Positions 8,379 through 18,961 are shown, counted from the first letter of the stretch. The stretch: 64,000 nucleotides of DNA from Lachnospiraceae bacterium AC2012 (GCA_000702525.1 JNIN01000001.1:434001-498000); one strand, 5' to 3'. The notes: generated by a model not told the origin, from the letters alone. Numbers and translations: made by a program.

Positions 8379-9437
8379 ATGGAACGTATGAAAACACAGG
8401 AAGTTAAGATTGGAAATGTTACGATTGGCGGCAATCATCCGATCGCTATTCAATCGATGTGTAATACAAAGACGGAAGATGTAGCGGCTACGGTTGCACA
8501 GATCCAGGACCTGACAGCAATGGGATGCGATATTATCCGTGTTGCGGTTCCAACCATGGAAGCGGCAGAGGCAATTCGTGAAATCAAGAAGCAAATTTCC
8601 ATTCCACTGGTTGCGGATATTCATTTTGATTATCGTCTTGCGATTGCAGCGATGGAGAATGGTGCAGATAAGATTCGTATCAATCCTGGTAATATCGGTT
8701 CAGAAGAGCGAATTAAAGCGGTTGTTGAGAAGGCGAAAGAGAAGAATATTCCGATTCGTGTTGGCGTGAATTCCGGCTCTTTAGAGAAAAATCTCGTAGA
8801 GAAATATGGTGGAGTTACGGCAGAAGGATTAGTAGAATCTGCACTCGACAAAGTGAAAATTATCGAAGATATGGGATATGATAATCTTGTTATTTCGATT
8901 AAGTCTTCGGATGTTATGATGTGCGTTCGTGCGCATGAATTGATAAAAGATAAGACAACACATCCGATTCATGTTGGTATTACAGAATCGGGAACCGTAA
9001 AAAGTGGAAATATTAAGTCTTCGATTGGTTTGGGATTGATTTTAAGTCAGGGAATTGGCGATACGATTCGTGTGTCCTTGACAGGAGATCCTAGAGAAGA
9101 GATTAAGACGGCAAAGCTTGTTTTAAAAACACTTGGCCTTCGTACAGGCGGAATTGAAATCGTATCCTGTCCAACTTGTGGACGTACACAGATTGATTTG
9201 ATTTCGCTTGCAAATAAAGTGGAGAATCTGGTTGCAGAATATCCAACGTTAGACATAAAAGTTGCTGTTATGGGATGCGTCGTAAATGGCCCTGGAGAAG
9301 CGAAAGAAGCAGATCTTGGAGTTGCTGGCGGCGTAGGCGTTGGCCTTTTAATTAAAAAAGGTGAGGTCATTAAGAAAGTCCCAGAAGAGCAGTTACTTGC
9401 TACATTAAAAGAAGAATTAGATCATTGGAGTGAATAA
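8379..9437 (+). CDS. ispG: 4-hydroxy-3-methylbut-2-enyl diphosphate synthase
   Basis: Penultimate MEP-pathway enzyme, reducing methylerythritol cyclodiphosphate to HMBPP with a [4Fe-4S] cluster. 352 residues, the short bacterial form (TIM barrel plus C-terminal Fe-S domain). Cluster ligands are seen in SCPTCGRTQID (two Cys) and AVMGCVVNGPGEA. GGAGGTG precedes the ATG. ispH, the last step, is in this window at 43428. The gene ends 3 nt before polC. Confidence 0.97.
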   Translation: MERMKTQEVKIGNVTIGGNHPIAIQSMCNTKTEDVAATVAQIQDLTAMGCDIIRVAVPTMEAAEAIREIKKQISIPLVADIHFDYRLAIAAMENGADKIRINPGNIGSEERIKAVVEKAKEKNIPIRVGVNSGSLEKNLVEKYGGVTAEGLVESALDKVKIIEDMGYDNLVISIKSSDVMMCVRAHELIKDKTTHPIHVGITESGTVKSGNIKSSIGLGLILSQGIGDTIRVSLTGDPREEIKTAKLVLKTLGLRTGGIEIVSCPTCGRTQIDLISLANKVENLVAEYPTLDIKVAVMGCVVNGPGEAKEADLGVAGGVGVGLLIKKGEVIKKVPEEQLLATLKEELDHWSE

Positions 9438-9440
9438 CAC

Positions 9441-12400
9441 ATGGATAGACCTTTCTTCGAGGTATTTTCTAATTTAAAAGTGGACAAGGATTTGGAATCA
9501 TTTCTTGAAAATGCTTCCATTTCCAAAGTTGCCACAAATATCAATCGAGATTCCATGAGAGTTTATATGGAATGTCAGGATTTGGTTCCAAAACGAAGAA
9601 TCTGGAGACTGGAAGAAGAGATAAAAAAGCAGTATTTCGGTCGTCAGAATTTGGAAGTGAATATCATTGAGAAATTTCGACTGTCAGAACAGTATAATGC
9701 CGAAAAGCTGTATGAGATCTACAAGGATAGTATTCTGGAAGAGATTTATCAGAACAGCTCTGTTTTGTTTGGTCTTTTAAAGAAGGCAGATTTTCAATTT
9801 GTGGATGGGCATACCCTCGAGATCACCCTTGAGGATATTTTTTTAGCGCATCAAAGCGAAGAGGAAATCTGTCTTATCTTATATAGAATTTTTCAGGACC
9901 GTTGTGGGCAGGAATTGTCGATTCGTTTTTCGTATAAGGAAACGGAGAAATCCAAATATCATGAGAAGAGTAGCAAGGTGATTGATAATCTTGTGAATTC
10001 TATTTCCAAGCGATATGAAGAAGCTAAGAATCAGGGCTCTGAATTTATGAATGACGAAGAATCATCGGATACTTCAGATAAAACGGTGAAGAGAAACACA
10101 GGAAAGAAGGCTGTCAAAGAACCTGGGAAGGCTTCTGCGGCGAAGAACCCTTATGAGAAACCGCAGAATTTTGGAAGGGAAGCTGCGAAGGATGGATTCC
10201 GCCAGCAGAGACGTTTCGATCGAAGTACTTCTCTGAAGAGATCGAGCAATCCGGACGTGTTTTATGGTCGTGACATCGAGGGTGATCTCATACCAATCGA
10301 GCAGATTCAAGATGAGATGGGCGATGTCATCATTCGTGGTAAGATTCTTGATTTTGAAGATAAAGAATTCCAAGAAGGCGCGAAATCGATTCTCATGTTT
10401 AATATTACGGATGAGACGGATACCATTCAGATTAAGATTTTTGTTCGAAGAGAACAAAAGGCAGAATTGGTTCCAAATCTTGCGCCGGGCAATTTCATCA
10501 AAGTGCATGGTATGGTTGCGATGGATAACTATAGTCATGAAATTGCGATTAGCTCTGTTCGTGGAATGATGAAGATTCCGGATTTTACAGAGAAACGTAT
10601 GGATCTGGCTGCCGAGAAACGTGTGGAATTGCATTGTCATACGAAAATGTCAGATATGGATGCGGTTAGTAATGCCTCTGACATTATCAAGCAGGCCATG
10701 GCCTGGGGACATAAAGCCATTGCTATTACGGATCATGGTGCGGTACAGGCGTTCCCGGAAGCATTTCATACCGTTGGCTCCGGTTCAGACTTCAAGGTCA
10801 TCTATGGAATTGAAGCCTATCTTGTAGATGATGAAAAGACGATTGTTAAGGATTCTCATAACCAGAGTATCGATGATACGTATGTTGTATTTGATATTGA
10901 AACCACTGGTTTTTCTGCGGATCGAAATAAGATTATTGAAATTGGAGCGGTAAAGGTAGAGCGTGGGGAGATTGTGGATCGTTTCTCAGAATTTATTAAT
11001 CCTGAGACGCCGATTCCATTTAGAATCACAGAACTTACAAGCATTCGTGATGATATGGTAATGTCAGCACCAACGGTGGATGTGATTCTTCCAAAATTTA
11101 TGGAATTTTCCAAGGGATGTATTATGGTTGCGCATAATGCGGACTTTGATATGAGTTTTATTAAGAAGAATTGTAAGGACTTAGGACTTCCATGTAATGA
11201 TACCTATCTGGATACCGTAGAACTTTCGAAGTTCTTAATTCCAAACTTAAATAATTACAAGCTACAGACCGTTGCCAAGGCATTGAATGTATCCTTGGAA
11301 CATCATCATAGAGCGGTCGATGATGCGGAATGTACGGCGCAATTCTTTGTAAAAGAGATTGAGATGCTTCGTGATCGAGGATTGACGACATTAGATCTGA
11401 TTAATGATGCAGATGAAAAAGATGTTGAGGCGATTCGTAAATTGCATCCAAATCATTGCATTATTCTTGCAAAGAATGATATTGGTCGTATTAATCTTTA
11501 TCGTTTGGTTTCGGAATCCCATTTGGTTTATTATAATCGTAGACCAAAGATGCCAAAGAGCTTGATTCGCAAGTATCGGGAAGGTTTGATTCTGGGATCT
11601 GCTTGTTCCGAGGGAGAACTTTATTCCGCCATTTTAAATGGTCGTCCGGAACAGGAGATTACGAAGATTGCGTCCTTCTATGATTTTCTTGAGATTCAGC
11701 CGGTGGGAAATAACCAGTATATGATTGAGTCCGAGGATATTGCGATTGAATCCGTAGAAGAATTGCAGGATATCAACCGTCGAATCGTAAAACTCGGAGA
11801 AACTTTAAATAAACTGGTTTGTGCAACTTGTGATGTCCATTTCTTAAATCCGAAAGACGAGATTTATCGTCGTATCATTCAGACGGGAAATGGTTTTAAG
11901 GATGCGGATCACCAGCCACCATTATATCTTCATACGACGGAAGAGATGTTAGAAGAGTTTTCCTATCTGGGCTCCGATAAGGCGGAAGAGGTGGTTATTA
12001 AGAATACCAATAAGATTGCAGATATGTGTGATTTTATTGAACCGGTGCGTCCGGACAAGTGTCCACCTCAGATTGAAAATGATGCACAGATGCTTCGAAC
12101 GATTTGTGAGACAAGAGCACATGAAATCTATGGTCCGGTACTTCCAGAACCGGTTGCCGCACGTTTGGAGCGAGAATTGAATTCCATCATTGGAAATGGT
12201 TACGCGGTTATGTATATCATTGCTCAGAAACTGGTGTGGAAATCTGTGGAAGATGGCTATCTGGTAGGTTCCCGTGGATCTGTTGGATCTTCCTTTGTCG
12301 CAACCATGGCAGGTATTACCGAGGTTAACCCGTTGAGTGCGCATTACGTGTGTCACCATTGTCATTATTCCGACTTTGATTCAGAGGAAGTAAAGCAGTA

Positions 12401-13982
12401 TAGTGGTCGCGCGGGTGCAGATATGCCGGATAAGAAGTGTCCAGTTTGTGGCGCGGATTTGGATAAGATGGGATTTGATATTCCATTCGAAACGTTCCTT
12501 GGATTTAAAGGAAATAAGGAGCCGGATATCGATCTGAACTTCTCGGGAGATTACCAGGCGAAGGCGCATCGTTATACGGAAGTTATCTTCGGCGCTGGGC
12601 AGACCTTTAAGGCGGGTACTATTGGTACACTGGCAGAGAAGACCGCCTATGGTTATATCATGAAGTATTTCGCGGAGCATGGACAGCGTAAACGTTCCGC
12701 TGAAATTAATCGAATTGTAGGTGGATGTACGGGGGTTCGTAGAACAACCGGGCAGCATCCGGGTGGTATTATCGTACTTCCGACGGGAGAGGAGATTAAT
12801 ACGTTTACGCCGGTTCAGCATCCGGCCAATGATATGACATCGGACGTGATTACCACGCACTTCGATTACCATTCCATTGATAGTAACCTGTTGAAGCTCG
12901 ATATTCTCGGGCACGACGATCCTACCATGATTCGTATGTTAGAGGATTTGACGGGGCTTGATGCAACGACAATTCCGCTGGATGATAAAGCGGTTATGTC
13001 TTTATTTAAAAATACGGATGCATTGGGGCTTCATGGAGAAAAATTGTGGAAGGGTACGACGATGGGTACGTTAGGTATCCCGGAATTCGGTACAGATTTC
13101 GCGATGGGACTTCTGAAAGATGCGAAGCCTACGGAGTTTTCGGATTTAATTCGAATTTCCGGATTATCGCATGGTACGGATGTATGGCAGGGAAATGCTG
13201 AAGTGCTGATCAAAGAAGGTATTGCAACAATTTCAACTGCCATCTGTTGTCGAGATGATATCATGGTATACTTGATTCATAAGGGTCTGGATTCCGAAGA
13301 ATCCTTCACGATTATGGAACGAGTTCGAAAGGGTATCGTCGCGAAGGGCAAATGTAAAGAATGGGATCAGTATAAGAAAGATATGGAAGATCACGGCGTG
13401 CCGGATTGGTATATCGAGTCTTGTAAGAAGATTAAGTACATGTTCCCGAAGGCACATGCGGCTGCATACGTTATGATGGCATGGCGCATTGCGTATTGTA
13501 AGGTGTATTATCCACTGGCTTATTATGCGGCTTACTTTAGTATTCGTGCGAAGGCCTTTGACTACGAACTGATGTGTCTTGGTCGTGAAAAGCTCGAATA
13601 CAATATGGCTGCCTTGGATAAGAAGCGCCAGACGGAAAAGCTTGCCAATAAAGAGGATGATACCTATGGAGATATGCGTCTTGTACAGGAGATGTATGCC
13701 AGAGGATATGAATTCCTGCCGATGGATGTTTATCAATCCGATGCTCGTTATTTCAAGGTTGTGGATGGGAAATTATTGCCACCACTGAAGACGCTTGCGG
13801 GTATGGGTGAGTCGGCTGCAGAATCTCTTAGCATCGCAGCTGCCCAGGCGAAGTTCCTTTCTAAGGATGATATGAGAGAACGTGGTAAAGTTAGTAAGAA
13901 TACAGCTGATAAGCTGGTGGAATTAAAGATTGTGGAAGATTTGCCAGAATCAAATCAGTTATCGCTGTTTGATTTTCAATAA
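9441..13982 (+). CDS. polC: DNA polymerase III, PolC-type (replicative polymerase with 3'-5' exonuclease)
   Basis: Main replicative DNA polymerase of low-GC Gram-positive bacteria. 1513 residues. In order: N-terminal domains (1-270) ending in a Lys/Ser-rich linker; OB fold near 290-370; PHP domain starting at ELHCHTKMSD (about 395); the proofreading exonuclease inserted in it, with DIETTG near 484 and HHRAVDDAE near 620; a zinc element CHHC...CPVC at about 969-1003, and the polymerase active site PDIDLNFSGDYQ near 1028. The order exonuclease-inside-PHP is diagnostic of PolC rather than DnaE. All key acidic motifs are present. It follows ispG by 3 nt, completing the uppS-to-polC run. Confidence 0.98.
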   Translation: MDRPFFEVFSNLKVDKDLESFLENASISKVATNINRDSMRVYMECQDLVPKRRIWRLEEEIKKQYFGRQNLEVNIIEKFRLSEQYNAEKLYEIYKDSILEEIYQNSSVLFGLLKKADFQFVDGHTLEITLEDIFLAHQSEEEICLILYRIFQDRCGQELSIRFSYKETEKSKYHEKSSKVIDNLVNSISKRYEEAKNQGSEFMNDEESSDTSDKTVKRNTGKKAVKEPGKASAAKNPYEKPQNFGREAAKDGFRQQRRFDRSTSLKRSSNPDVFYGRDIEGDLIPIEQIQDEMGDVIIRGKILDFEDKEFQEGAKSILMFNITDETDTIQIKIFVRREQKAELVPNLAPGNFIKVHGMVAMDNYSHEIAISSVRGMMKIPDFTEKRMDLAAEKRVELHCHTKMSDMDAVSNASDIIKQAMAWGHKAIAITDHGAVQAFPEAFHTVGSGSDFKVIYGIEAYLVDDEKTIVKDSHNQSIDDTYVVFDIETTGFSADRNKIIEIGAVKVERGEIVDRFSEFINPETPIPFRITELTSIRDDMVMSAPTVDVILPKFMEFSKGCIMVAHNADFDMSFIKKNCKDLGLPCNDTYLDTVELSKFLIPNLNNYKLQTVAKALNVSLEHHHRAVDDAECTAQFFVKEIEMLRDRGLTTLDLINDADEKDVEAIRKLHPNHCIILAKNDIGRINLYRLVSESHLVYYNRRPKMPKSLIRKYREGLILGSACSEGELYSAILNGRPEQEITKIASFYDFLEIQPVGNNQYMIESEDIAIESVEELQDINRRIVKLGETLNKLVCATCDVHFLNPKDEIYRRIIQTGNGFKDADHQPPLYLHTTEEMLEEFSYLGSDKAEEVVIKNTNKIADMCDFIEPVRPDKCPPQIENDAQMLRTICETRAHEIYGPVLPEPVAARLERELNSIIGNGYAVMYIIAQKLVWKSVEDGYLVGSRGSVGSSFVATMAGITEVNPLSAHYVCHHCHYSDFDSEEVKQYSGRAGADMPDKKCPVCGADLDKMGFDIPFETFLGFKGNKEPDIDLNFSGDYQAKAHRYTEVIFGAGQTFKAGTIGTLAEKTAYGYIMKYFAEHGQRKRSAEINRIVGGCTGVRRTTGQHPGGIIVLPTGEEINTFTPVQHPANDMTSDVITTHFDYHSIDSNLLKLDILGHDDPTMIRMLEDLTGLDATTIPLDDKAVMSLFKNTDALGLHGEKLWKGTTMGTLGIPEFGTDFAMGLLKDAKPTEFSDLIRISGLSHGTDVWQGNAEVLIKEGIATISTAICCRDDIMVYLIHKGLDSEESFTIMERVRKGIVAKGKCKEWDQYKKDMEDHGVPDWYIESCKKIKYMFPKAHAAAYVMMAWRIAYCKVYYPLAYYAAYFSIRAKAFDYELMCLGREKLEYNMAALDKKRQTEKLANKEDDTYGDMRLVQEMYARGYEFLPMDVYQSDARYFKVVDGKLLPPLKTLAGMGESAAESLSIAAAQAKFLSKDDMRERGKVSKNTADKLVELKIVEDLPESNQLSLFDFQ

Positions 13983-14014
13983 AAGGAAAAAGAAAAGAAA
14001 GAGGATATAGTAAC

Positions 14015-15148
14015 ATGAGAGATTTATCAGAGATTCGAGTGGATATTGATTCCATAGATCAGCAGATTTTAAAGCTTTATGAGGATCGATTAAAACTCGC
14101 TGATGAAGTGGCTGTTTATAAGATTGCGAATCATAAGAATGTTTATGATAAAAAGAGAGAACAGGAAAAGCTGGATGCTTTGGCCAGTCTTGCGTCCGAT
14201 GATTTCACTAAAAAGGGAATTCAGGAATTGTTCGAACAGATTATGTCTGGAAGTCGTAAGAAGCAATATCGTATGCTTGCAGAACAGGGCTTGATGGGTC
14301 CGATTAATTATACCTGTGTGGAAGATTTTGATTTTAAAGGTAAGACTGTGGTGTACCAGGGTGTTAAGGGCGCATATAGCCAGGCGGCTACGCTTGCATA
14401 TTTCGGGGAAGATATCGAGAACTTCCCGGTGGAAACCTGGAGAGAAGCGATTGAAGCACTTCGGACGGGACGCGCAGATGCTGCAGTCCTTCCGATTGAG
14501 AATTCTACGGCCGGGTCCGTATATGAGAATTATGATCTTTTGATGGAGAATGATGTAAATATTATCGGAGAACAGATTCTTACGATTAATCATTGCCTGT
14601 TGTCGGTTCCGGGCAGTGACATTTCCAAGATTCGCAGAGTGTATTCGCATCCGCAGGCATTGATGCAGTGTGAGGACTATCTGAAGAAGGTGCATCCGGA
14701 ATTTGATGTGATTTCGCTGAAAAATACGGCGATGGCAGCGAAGAAAGTTTGCGATGAAGGGGATTGTGAAGCGGCAGCGATTGCTGGTTCCATCAATGCC
14801 AAATTATATGGACTTCATATTTTGGAAGAAAATATTCAGGATCGTAAGGATAACGAAACGCGATTTATTATTGTGAGTGGTGAGAAAAAGTACCGGAAAG
14901 ATGCGAAGAAAGTGAGTCTTTGTATGGAACTTGCAAATGAAAAGGGTGCACTTTATCATGCACTGTCGCATTTTATTTTCAATGGGATTAATTTGAGCCG
15001 TATTGAGTCGCGTCCAATGAAGGATCGAGCATGGGAGTATCGTTTCTTCATCGATCTAGAGGGCAATCTGCAGGAAGAAGATGTGCTTCATGCCATTCGA
15101 GGATTGCAAGAGGAAACAAATAAATTGCGTATTTTAGGGAATTATTAA
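14015..15148 (+). CDS. pheA: bifunctional chorismate mutase / prephenate dehydratase (P-protein)
   Basis: Converts chorismate to prephenate and then phenylpyruvate, the committed branch to phenylalanine. 377 residues: an AroQ-type chorismate mutase at about 1-90 (IRVDIDSIDQQILKLYEDR), the dehydratase at about 112-285 (YQGVKGAYSQAA, ENSTAGSVYEN, NETRFIIVS), and a C-terminal ACT regulatory domain with the phenylalanine-binding GAL (in EKGALYHAL) and ESRP motifs. Feedback inhibition by phenylalanine is therefore expected from the family. No T-box or leader peptide is visible in the 32 nt upstream; it is probably transcribed with polC. Confidence 0.96.
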   Translation: MRDLSEIRVDIDSIDQQILKLYEDRLKLADEVAVYKIANHKNVYDKKREQEKLDALASLASDDFTKKGIQELFEQIMSGSRKKQYRMLAEQGLMGPINYTCVEDFDFKGKTVVYQGVKGAYSQAATLAYFGEDIENFPVETWREAIEALRTGRADAAVLPIENSTAGSVYENYDLLMENDVNIIGEQILTINHCLLSVPGSDISKIRRVYSHPQALMQCEDYLKKVHPEFDVISLKNTAMAAKKVCDEGDCEAAAIAGSINAKLYGLHILEENIQDRKDNETRFIIVSGEKKYRKDAKKVSLCMELANEKGALYHALSHFIFNGINLSRIESRPMKDRAWEYRFFIDLEGNLQEEDVLHAIRGLQEETNKLRILGNY

Positions 15149-15190
15149 AAACCATGAAATCGGAGTTTTAGGATTGGGGAGGCTTTACGT

Positions 15191-16711
15191 ATGAAATTGT
15201 TTGCATCGGTTTATATCGGTTCTTATGAGATTGTATTGAAGATATTTGAGATTTCCAGGGACCGCCCTTTGAAAGAGGTAGATTGTCTGCGCGCATCCAC
15301 GGATGTACTGCGAGACGTTTATAATACAGGGCGTGTTAGTTTGGAGACGACAGAGCAGTTGTGTAAAGTGATTTCCGACATGCGACGTACCATGAAGGGC
15401 TATAAGGTGGATTCCTATCGTGTTTATGGTGGTTATTTCTTTGGAAAAGCGGAGAATATCTTATTTGTACTGGACCAGATTCGTATTAAGACGAAAATGG
15501 ATGTTATGATGCTGACAAATTCGGAACATCGTTTTCTGGGATATGAGGCGGTTGCGTCAACGGATGGATTTGAAAAACTGATTCAGGAATCTGCTGTTAT
15601 GGTAGATGTTGGTGGAGCGAGCCTTCAGATTACCTATTTTAAAGAGGGCTCTTTAGTAACAACGCAACAGGTGATGCTGGGCGCGTATTCCATGCATCAG
15701 TCTATTGAGAAATTAAAAAATCTTCCGGATATGGAGAAGCAGATCATTTCCTTGATTGATAAGGAATTGGATAATTTCAAGACGATGTTTTTGAAGGGAC
15801 AGAGTATCAAATATCTGATTATTCTTGGCGACAGTGTGATGCGTGTGGTTAAGAAGAAGGTTTCGGAATCGGATAATGATATTATCGAGAGGGACAAGCT
15901 TTCGAATTATATGAAGAAAGTGCAGAAACGATTATTTCATGCGGTTTGGGATGATGATGTTACGGAAGTTTCCGGAAATCCGCAGGATGAGGCGATGTTG
16001 ATTCTTCATCGTGAGATTCTGCACAAGATTTTAACGGAATATGTAGTGATTCCTGGGGTTAGTGTCTGCGAAGGCATTGCCTATGATTATGCTTATAAAT
16101 CCGGATGGATGAAGGCGAGACATAAATTCGAGGAGGATGTTATGTCGGCTTCCTGGTATATCGCGGATCGATTTGGCAGTTACAAGCCACATCTTATAGC
16201 CTTGGAACAGTTTTCCATGGATATTTTCGATGCGATGAAGAAATATCATGGTCTGACGGAGAGAGAACGTCTCTTGATGCGAGTGGTATGTGTTTTGCAT
16301 GATTGCGGTAAATACATTTCGTTATCGGAAGCGGCGGATTGTTCGGGTATGATTATCCGTTCAGCGGAGATCTTGGGATTGACGCATAAAGAGCGTGAGA
16401 TGGTTGCAATGGTGGTGACGTATAACCGGAAGGAATTAGATCCGTATGAAGCGGTTGCGTCGGCTTTTACGAAGAAGGAATACATAATCATTGTGAAATT
16501 ACTCGCGATTCTTAAGGTGGCAAATGCAATGGATCGAAGTCATAAGCAGCGTCTGAAACGTGTGAAGATGAGTGTTAGAAATGATCAGTTGTTTATTTCT
16601 ATCGAAGCGGATGACTCCATTTCCTTAGAAAAGGGACTGTTTCGTGAGAAAGCGGACTTTTTCCAGAGAGTGTTTGCTATACGACCGGTAATTAAAGAGA
16701 AACGCATGTAA
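15191..16711 (+). CDS. divergent Ppx/GppA-family protein with C-terminal HD domain
   Basis: 506-residue protein of the actin-like ASKHA fold related to exopolyphosphatase and guanosine pentaphosphatase, followed by an HD phosphohydrolase-like domain. The second phosphate loop is kept (VDVGGASLQI near 138), and an HD motif LHDCGKY lies near 368. The first phosphate loop is altered: it reads YIGSYE at residues 8-13 where family members usually have D-x-G-S-N-S, so the normal Asp is missing. It is 11 nt upstream of ppk1, which suggests a role in polyphosphate turnover. Whether it hydrolyses polyphosphate or pppGpp, or is regulatory, cannot be decided here. Confidence 0.8.
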   Translation: MKLFASVYIGSYEIVLKIFEISRDRPLKEVDCLRASTDVLRDVYNTGRVSLETTEQLCKVISDMRRTMKGYKVDSYRVYGGYFFGKAENILFVLDQIRIKTKMDVMMLTNSEHRFLGYEAVASTDGFEKLIQESAVMVDVGGASLQITYFKEGSLVTTQQVMLGAYSMHQSIEKLKNLPDMEKQIISLIDKELDNFKTMFLKGQSIKYLIILGDSVMRVVKKKVSESDNDIIERDKLSNYMKKVQKRLFHAVWDDDVTEVSGNPQDEAMLILHREILHKILTEYVVIPGVSVCEGIAYDYAYKSGWMKARHKFEEDVMSASWYIADRFGSYKPHLIALEQFSMDIFDAMKKYHGLTERERLLMRVVCVLHDCGKYISLSEAADCSGMIIRSAEILGLTHKEREMVAMVVTYNRKELDPYEAVASAFTKKEYIIIVKLLAILKVANAMDRSHKQRLKRVKMSVRNDQLFISIEADDSISLEKGLFREKADFFQRVFAIRPVIKEKRM

Positions 16712-16722
16712 GGGGTGGGGTA

Positions 16723-18909
16723 ATGAAAACAGAATTTGATGACGTGAGATATTATGATAATCGAGAATTGAGTTGGCTGAAATTTAACAAGCGAATTTTA
16801 AATGAAGCGAGAGATACCACGATTCCTTTGCTGGAACGTTTGAAATTCCTAGGAATTACGGCTTCGAATTTGGATGAGTTTTTTATGGTTCGTGTAGCTT
16901 CACTGAAGGATATGGTGCACGCAGATTATAAGAAATGTGACATCGCAGGAATGACAGCATCGGAGCAATTAGCTGCGATTAATTACGAAGCAAAGGAATT
17001 TGTAGCATCGCAATATTCGACCTATAATCGTTCGCTGAAGCCGGCTTTGAAGAAGCAGGGAATACAATTTATTGATGCCCATGAGGATTTGTCGGAAGAA
17101 CAGGCGGTTTTCGTGGATCATTATTTCCAGGAGAATGTGTATCCGGTTTTGACGCCGATGGCGGTGGATGCATCTCGACCATTTCCGTTGATTCAAAATA
17201 AGACGTTAAATATCGTTTCGCTTCTTCAGACGAGAAAGGGTGGAGCTGGATTGCATCGGGGCAAGACAAAGAAGCAGGAGCTGGAATTTGCTACGATTCA
17301 GGTTCCATCGGTGTTGCCGCGTCTGGTTCCGATTCCACCAACGGATGGATATGAAGTTGCGTTTATTTTGCTTGAGCAGATCATGGAACGAAATATCGAT
17401 GTCATGTATCTGAATTATGAAGTGTTATGTTCCTATCCTTATCGAGTTATGAGAAATGCCGACCTTTCCTTTGATGAGGATGATGCAGCGGATCTTTTGA
17501 AAGAGATTGAGAAGCAGTTGAAGAAACGTCAATGGGGCGAGGTGATCCGTCTGGAAGTAGAAGAGAATATAGATAAACGCTTGCTTCGTTTGTTAAAGGA
17601 TAATTTGCATGTAAAGGCAGAAGATGTATTTCCAATCAATGGTCCGATTGATTTGACGGTTTTGTCAAAGATGTTTGGAATGCCGGGATATGATAGTCTT
17701 CGTTATCCGAAATACGAGCCAAAGATGAATCGAAGATTGGAAGCAAAGCGAGATTTGTTTGCGGAGATTCGTAAACGTGATATTTTTCTGCATCATCCCT
17801 ATGAGAGCTTTGAACCAGTGGTTGATTTGATTCGTCAGGCGGCAGAAGATGAGGATGTACTTGCGATTAAGCAGACGCTCTATCGAGTCAGCGGTAATTC
17901 TCCGATTATTGCAGCGCTCGCCAGAGCAGCAGAAAATGGCAAGCAGGTGACGGTTCTCGTGGAATTAAAGGCCAGATTTGATGAAGAAAATAATATCGTC
18001 TGGGCAAAGAAGCTTGAAAAAGCAGGGTGTCATGTTATTTATGGAATTGTAGGTTTAAAGACACATTGTAAAATTGCTTTGATTGTACGTAGAGAGGAAG
18101 ATGGTATCAAGCGCTATGTGCACCTTGGCACCGGTAATTATAATGATACTACGGCAAAGCTTTATACGGATTGCGGAATATTGACTTGTTCGGAAGCCAT
18201 TGGCGAAGATGCGACAGCGGTATTTAATATGCTTTCTGGTTATTCAGAACCAAAGCAATGGCATAAATTGATTGTTGCGCCGATCTGGATGCGAAAGAAA
18301 TTTTATGCGCTGATTGATCGGGAGATGAAGCATGCTAGAAATGGTGAGGAGGCTAGAATTGTTGCAAAGATGAATAGTCTTTGTGACCAGGGTATCATTT
18401 CAAAACTATATGAGGCATCCACGGCTGGTGTACAGATTCAACTGATTATTCGAGGAATCTGTTGCCTGAAAGTGGGAATCCCTGGTGTGAGTGAGAATAT
18501 CCAGGTGTCTTCTATTGTAGGTAATTTCCTAGAGCATAGTCGGATGTTTTATTTCTATAATGGTGGTGCAGAGGAAGTATATATGGGCTCTGCAGATTGG
18601 ATGCCACGAAATCTTGATAAGAGAGTGGAGATCATCTTTCCGGTGGAAGATGAGCGATGTATCGAGAAAGCAAAGCATATATTAGATGTGCAACTACAGG
18701 ATAACAAGAAGGCATATTACCTGAAAAAGGATGGCACGTATGTGCGATTGGATAAGCGCGGGAAGAAACCTTGTAGTGCACAGGAGATCTTTATGAAGGA
18801 ATCCGATAAGGATGAGAAGTCGACGCTGGAAGGCTTGGCACAGAGGATTTTCAAGCCGATTTTTGCAGCAGATATCGAAGATTCTTATGAAATTGAAGAA
18901 GAGGAATAA
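16723..18909 (+). CDS. ppk1: polyphosphate kinase 1
   Basis: Reversibly polymerises the terminal phosphate of ATP into inorganic polyphosphate, acting through a phosphohistidine. 728 residues with the four PPK1 domains: N domain (NRELSWLKFNKRILNEA), head domain, and C1/C2 phospholipase-D-like domains carrying LKTHCKIALI, HLGTGNYNDTTA (candidate autophosphorylated His) and LEHSRMFYFYNGG (second catalytic His). Conserved catalytic residues are all visible. An unusually acidic C-terminal tail ends the protein. It is directly downstream of the Ppx/GppA-like gene, a plausible synthesis/breakdown pair. Confidence 0.96.
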   Translation: MKTEFDDVRYYDNRELSWLKFNKRILNEARDTTIPLLERLKFLGITASNLDEFFMVRVASLKDMVHADYKKCDIAGMTASEQLAAINYEAKEFVASQYSTYNRSLKPALKKQGIQFIDAHEDLSEEQAVFVDHYFQENVYPVLTPMAVDASRPFPLIQNKTLNIVSLLQTRKGGAGLHRGKTKKQELEFATIQVPSVLPRLVPIPPTDGYEVAFILLEQIMERNIDVMYLNYEVLCSYPYRVMRNADLSFDEDDAADLLKEIEKQLKKRQWGEVIRLEVEENIDKRLLRLLKDNLHVKAEDVFPINGPIDLTVLSKMFGMPGYDSLRYPKYEPKMNRRLEAKRDLFAEIRKRDIFLHHPYESFEPVVDLIRQAAEDEDVLAIKQTLYRVSGNSPIIAALARAAENGKQVTVLVELKARFDEENNIVWAKKLEKAGCHVIYGIVGLKTHCKIALIVRREEDGIKRYVHLGTGNYNDTTAKLYTDCGILTCSEAIGEDATAVFNMLSGYSEPKQWHKLIVAPIWMRKKFYALIDREMKHARNGEEARIVAKMNSLCDQGIISKLYEASTAGVQIQLIIRGICCLKVGIPGVSENIQVSSIVGNFLEHSRMFYFYNGGAEEVYMGSADWMPRNLDKRVEIIFPVEDERCIEKAKHILDVQLQDNKKAYYLKKDGTYVRLDKRGKKPCSAQEIFMKESDKDEKSTLEGLAQRIFKPIFAADIEDSYEIEEEE

Positions 18910-18926
18910 AAAATGTAAAAATAGTG

Positions 18927-18955
18927 TTGACGCTGGTGGGAAGGTGTGATATTCT
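18927..18955 (+). promoter_or_regulatory. promoter of infC-rpmI-rplT
   Basis: TTGACG (18927-18932), 17-bp spacer, TATTCT (18950-18955), a good sigma-A type match. The expected start near 18962 places the whole attenuator leader in the transcript. The -35 lies inside the left arm of a long inverted repeat that ends at 19030. Confidence 0.75.
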
Positions 18956-18961
18956 ATCAGA

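Noticed and set aside
13983-14014. T-box or phenylalanine leader peptide before pheA
   Set aside because: Only 32 purine-rich bases separate polC and pheA, too short for either.
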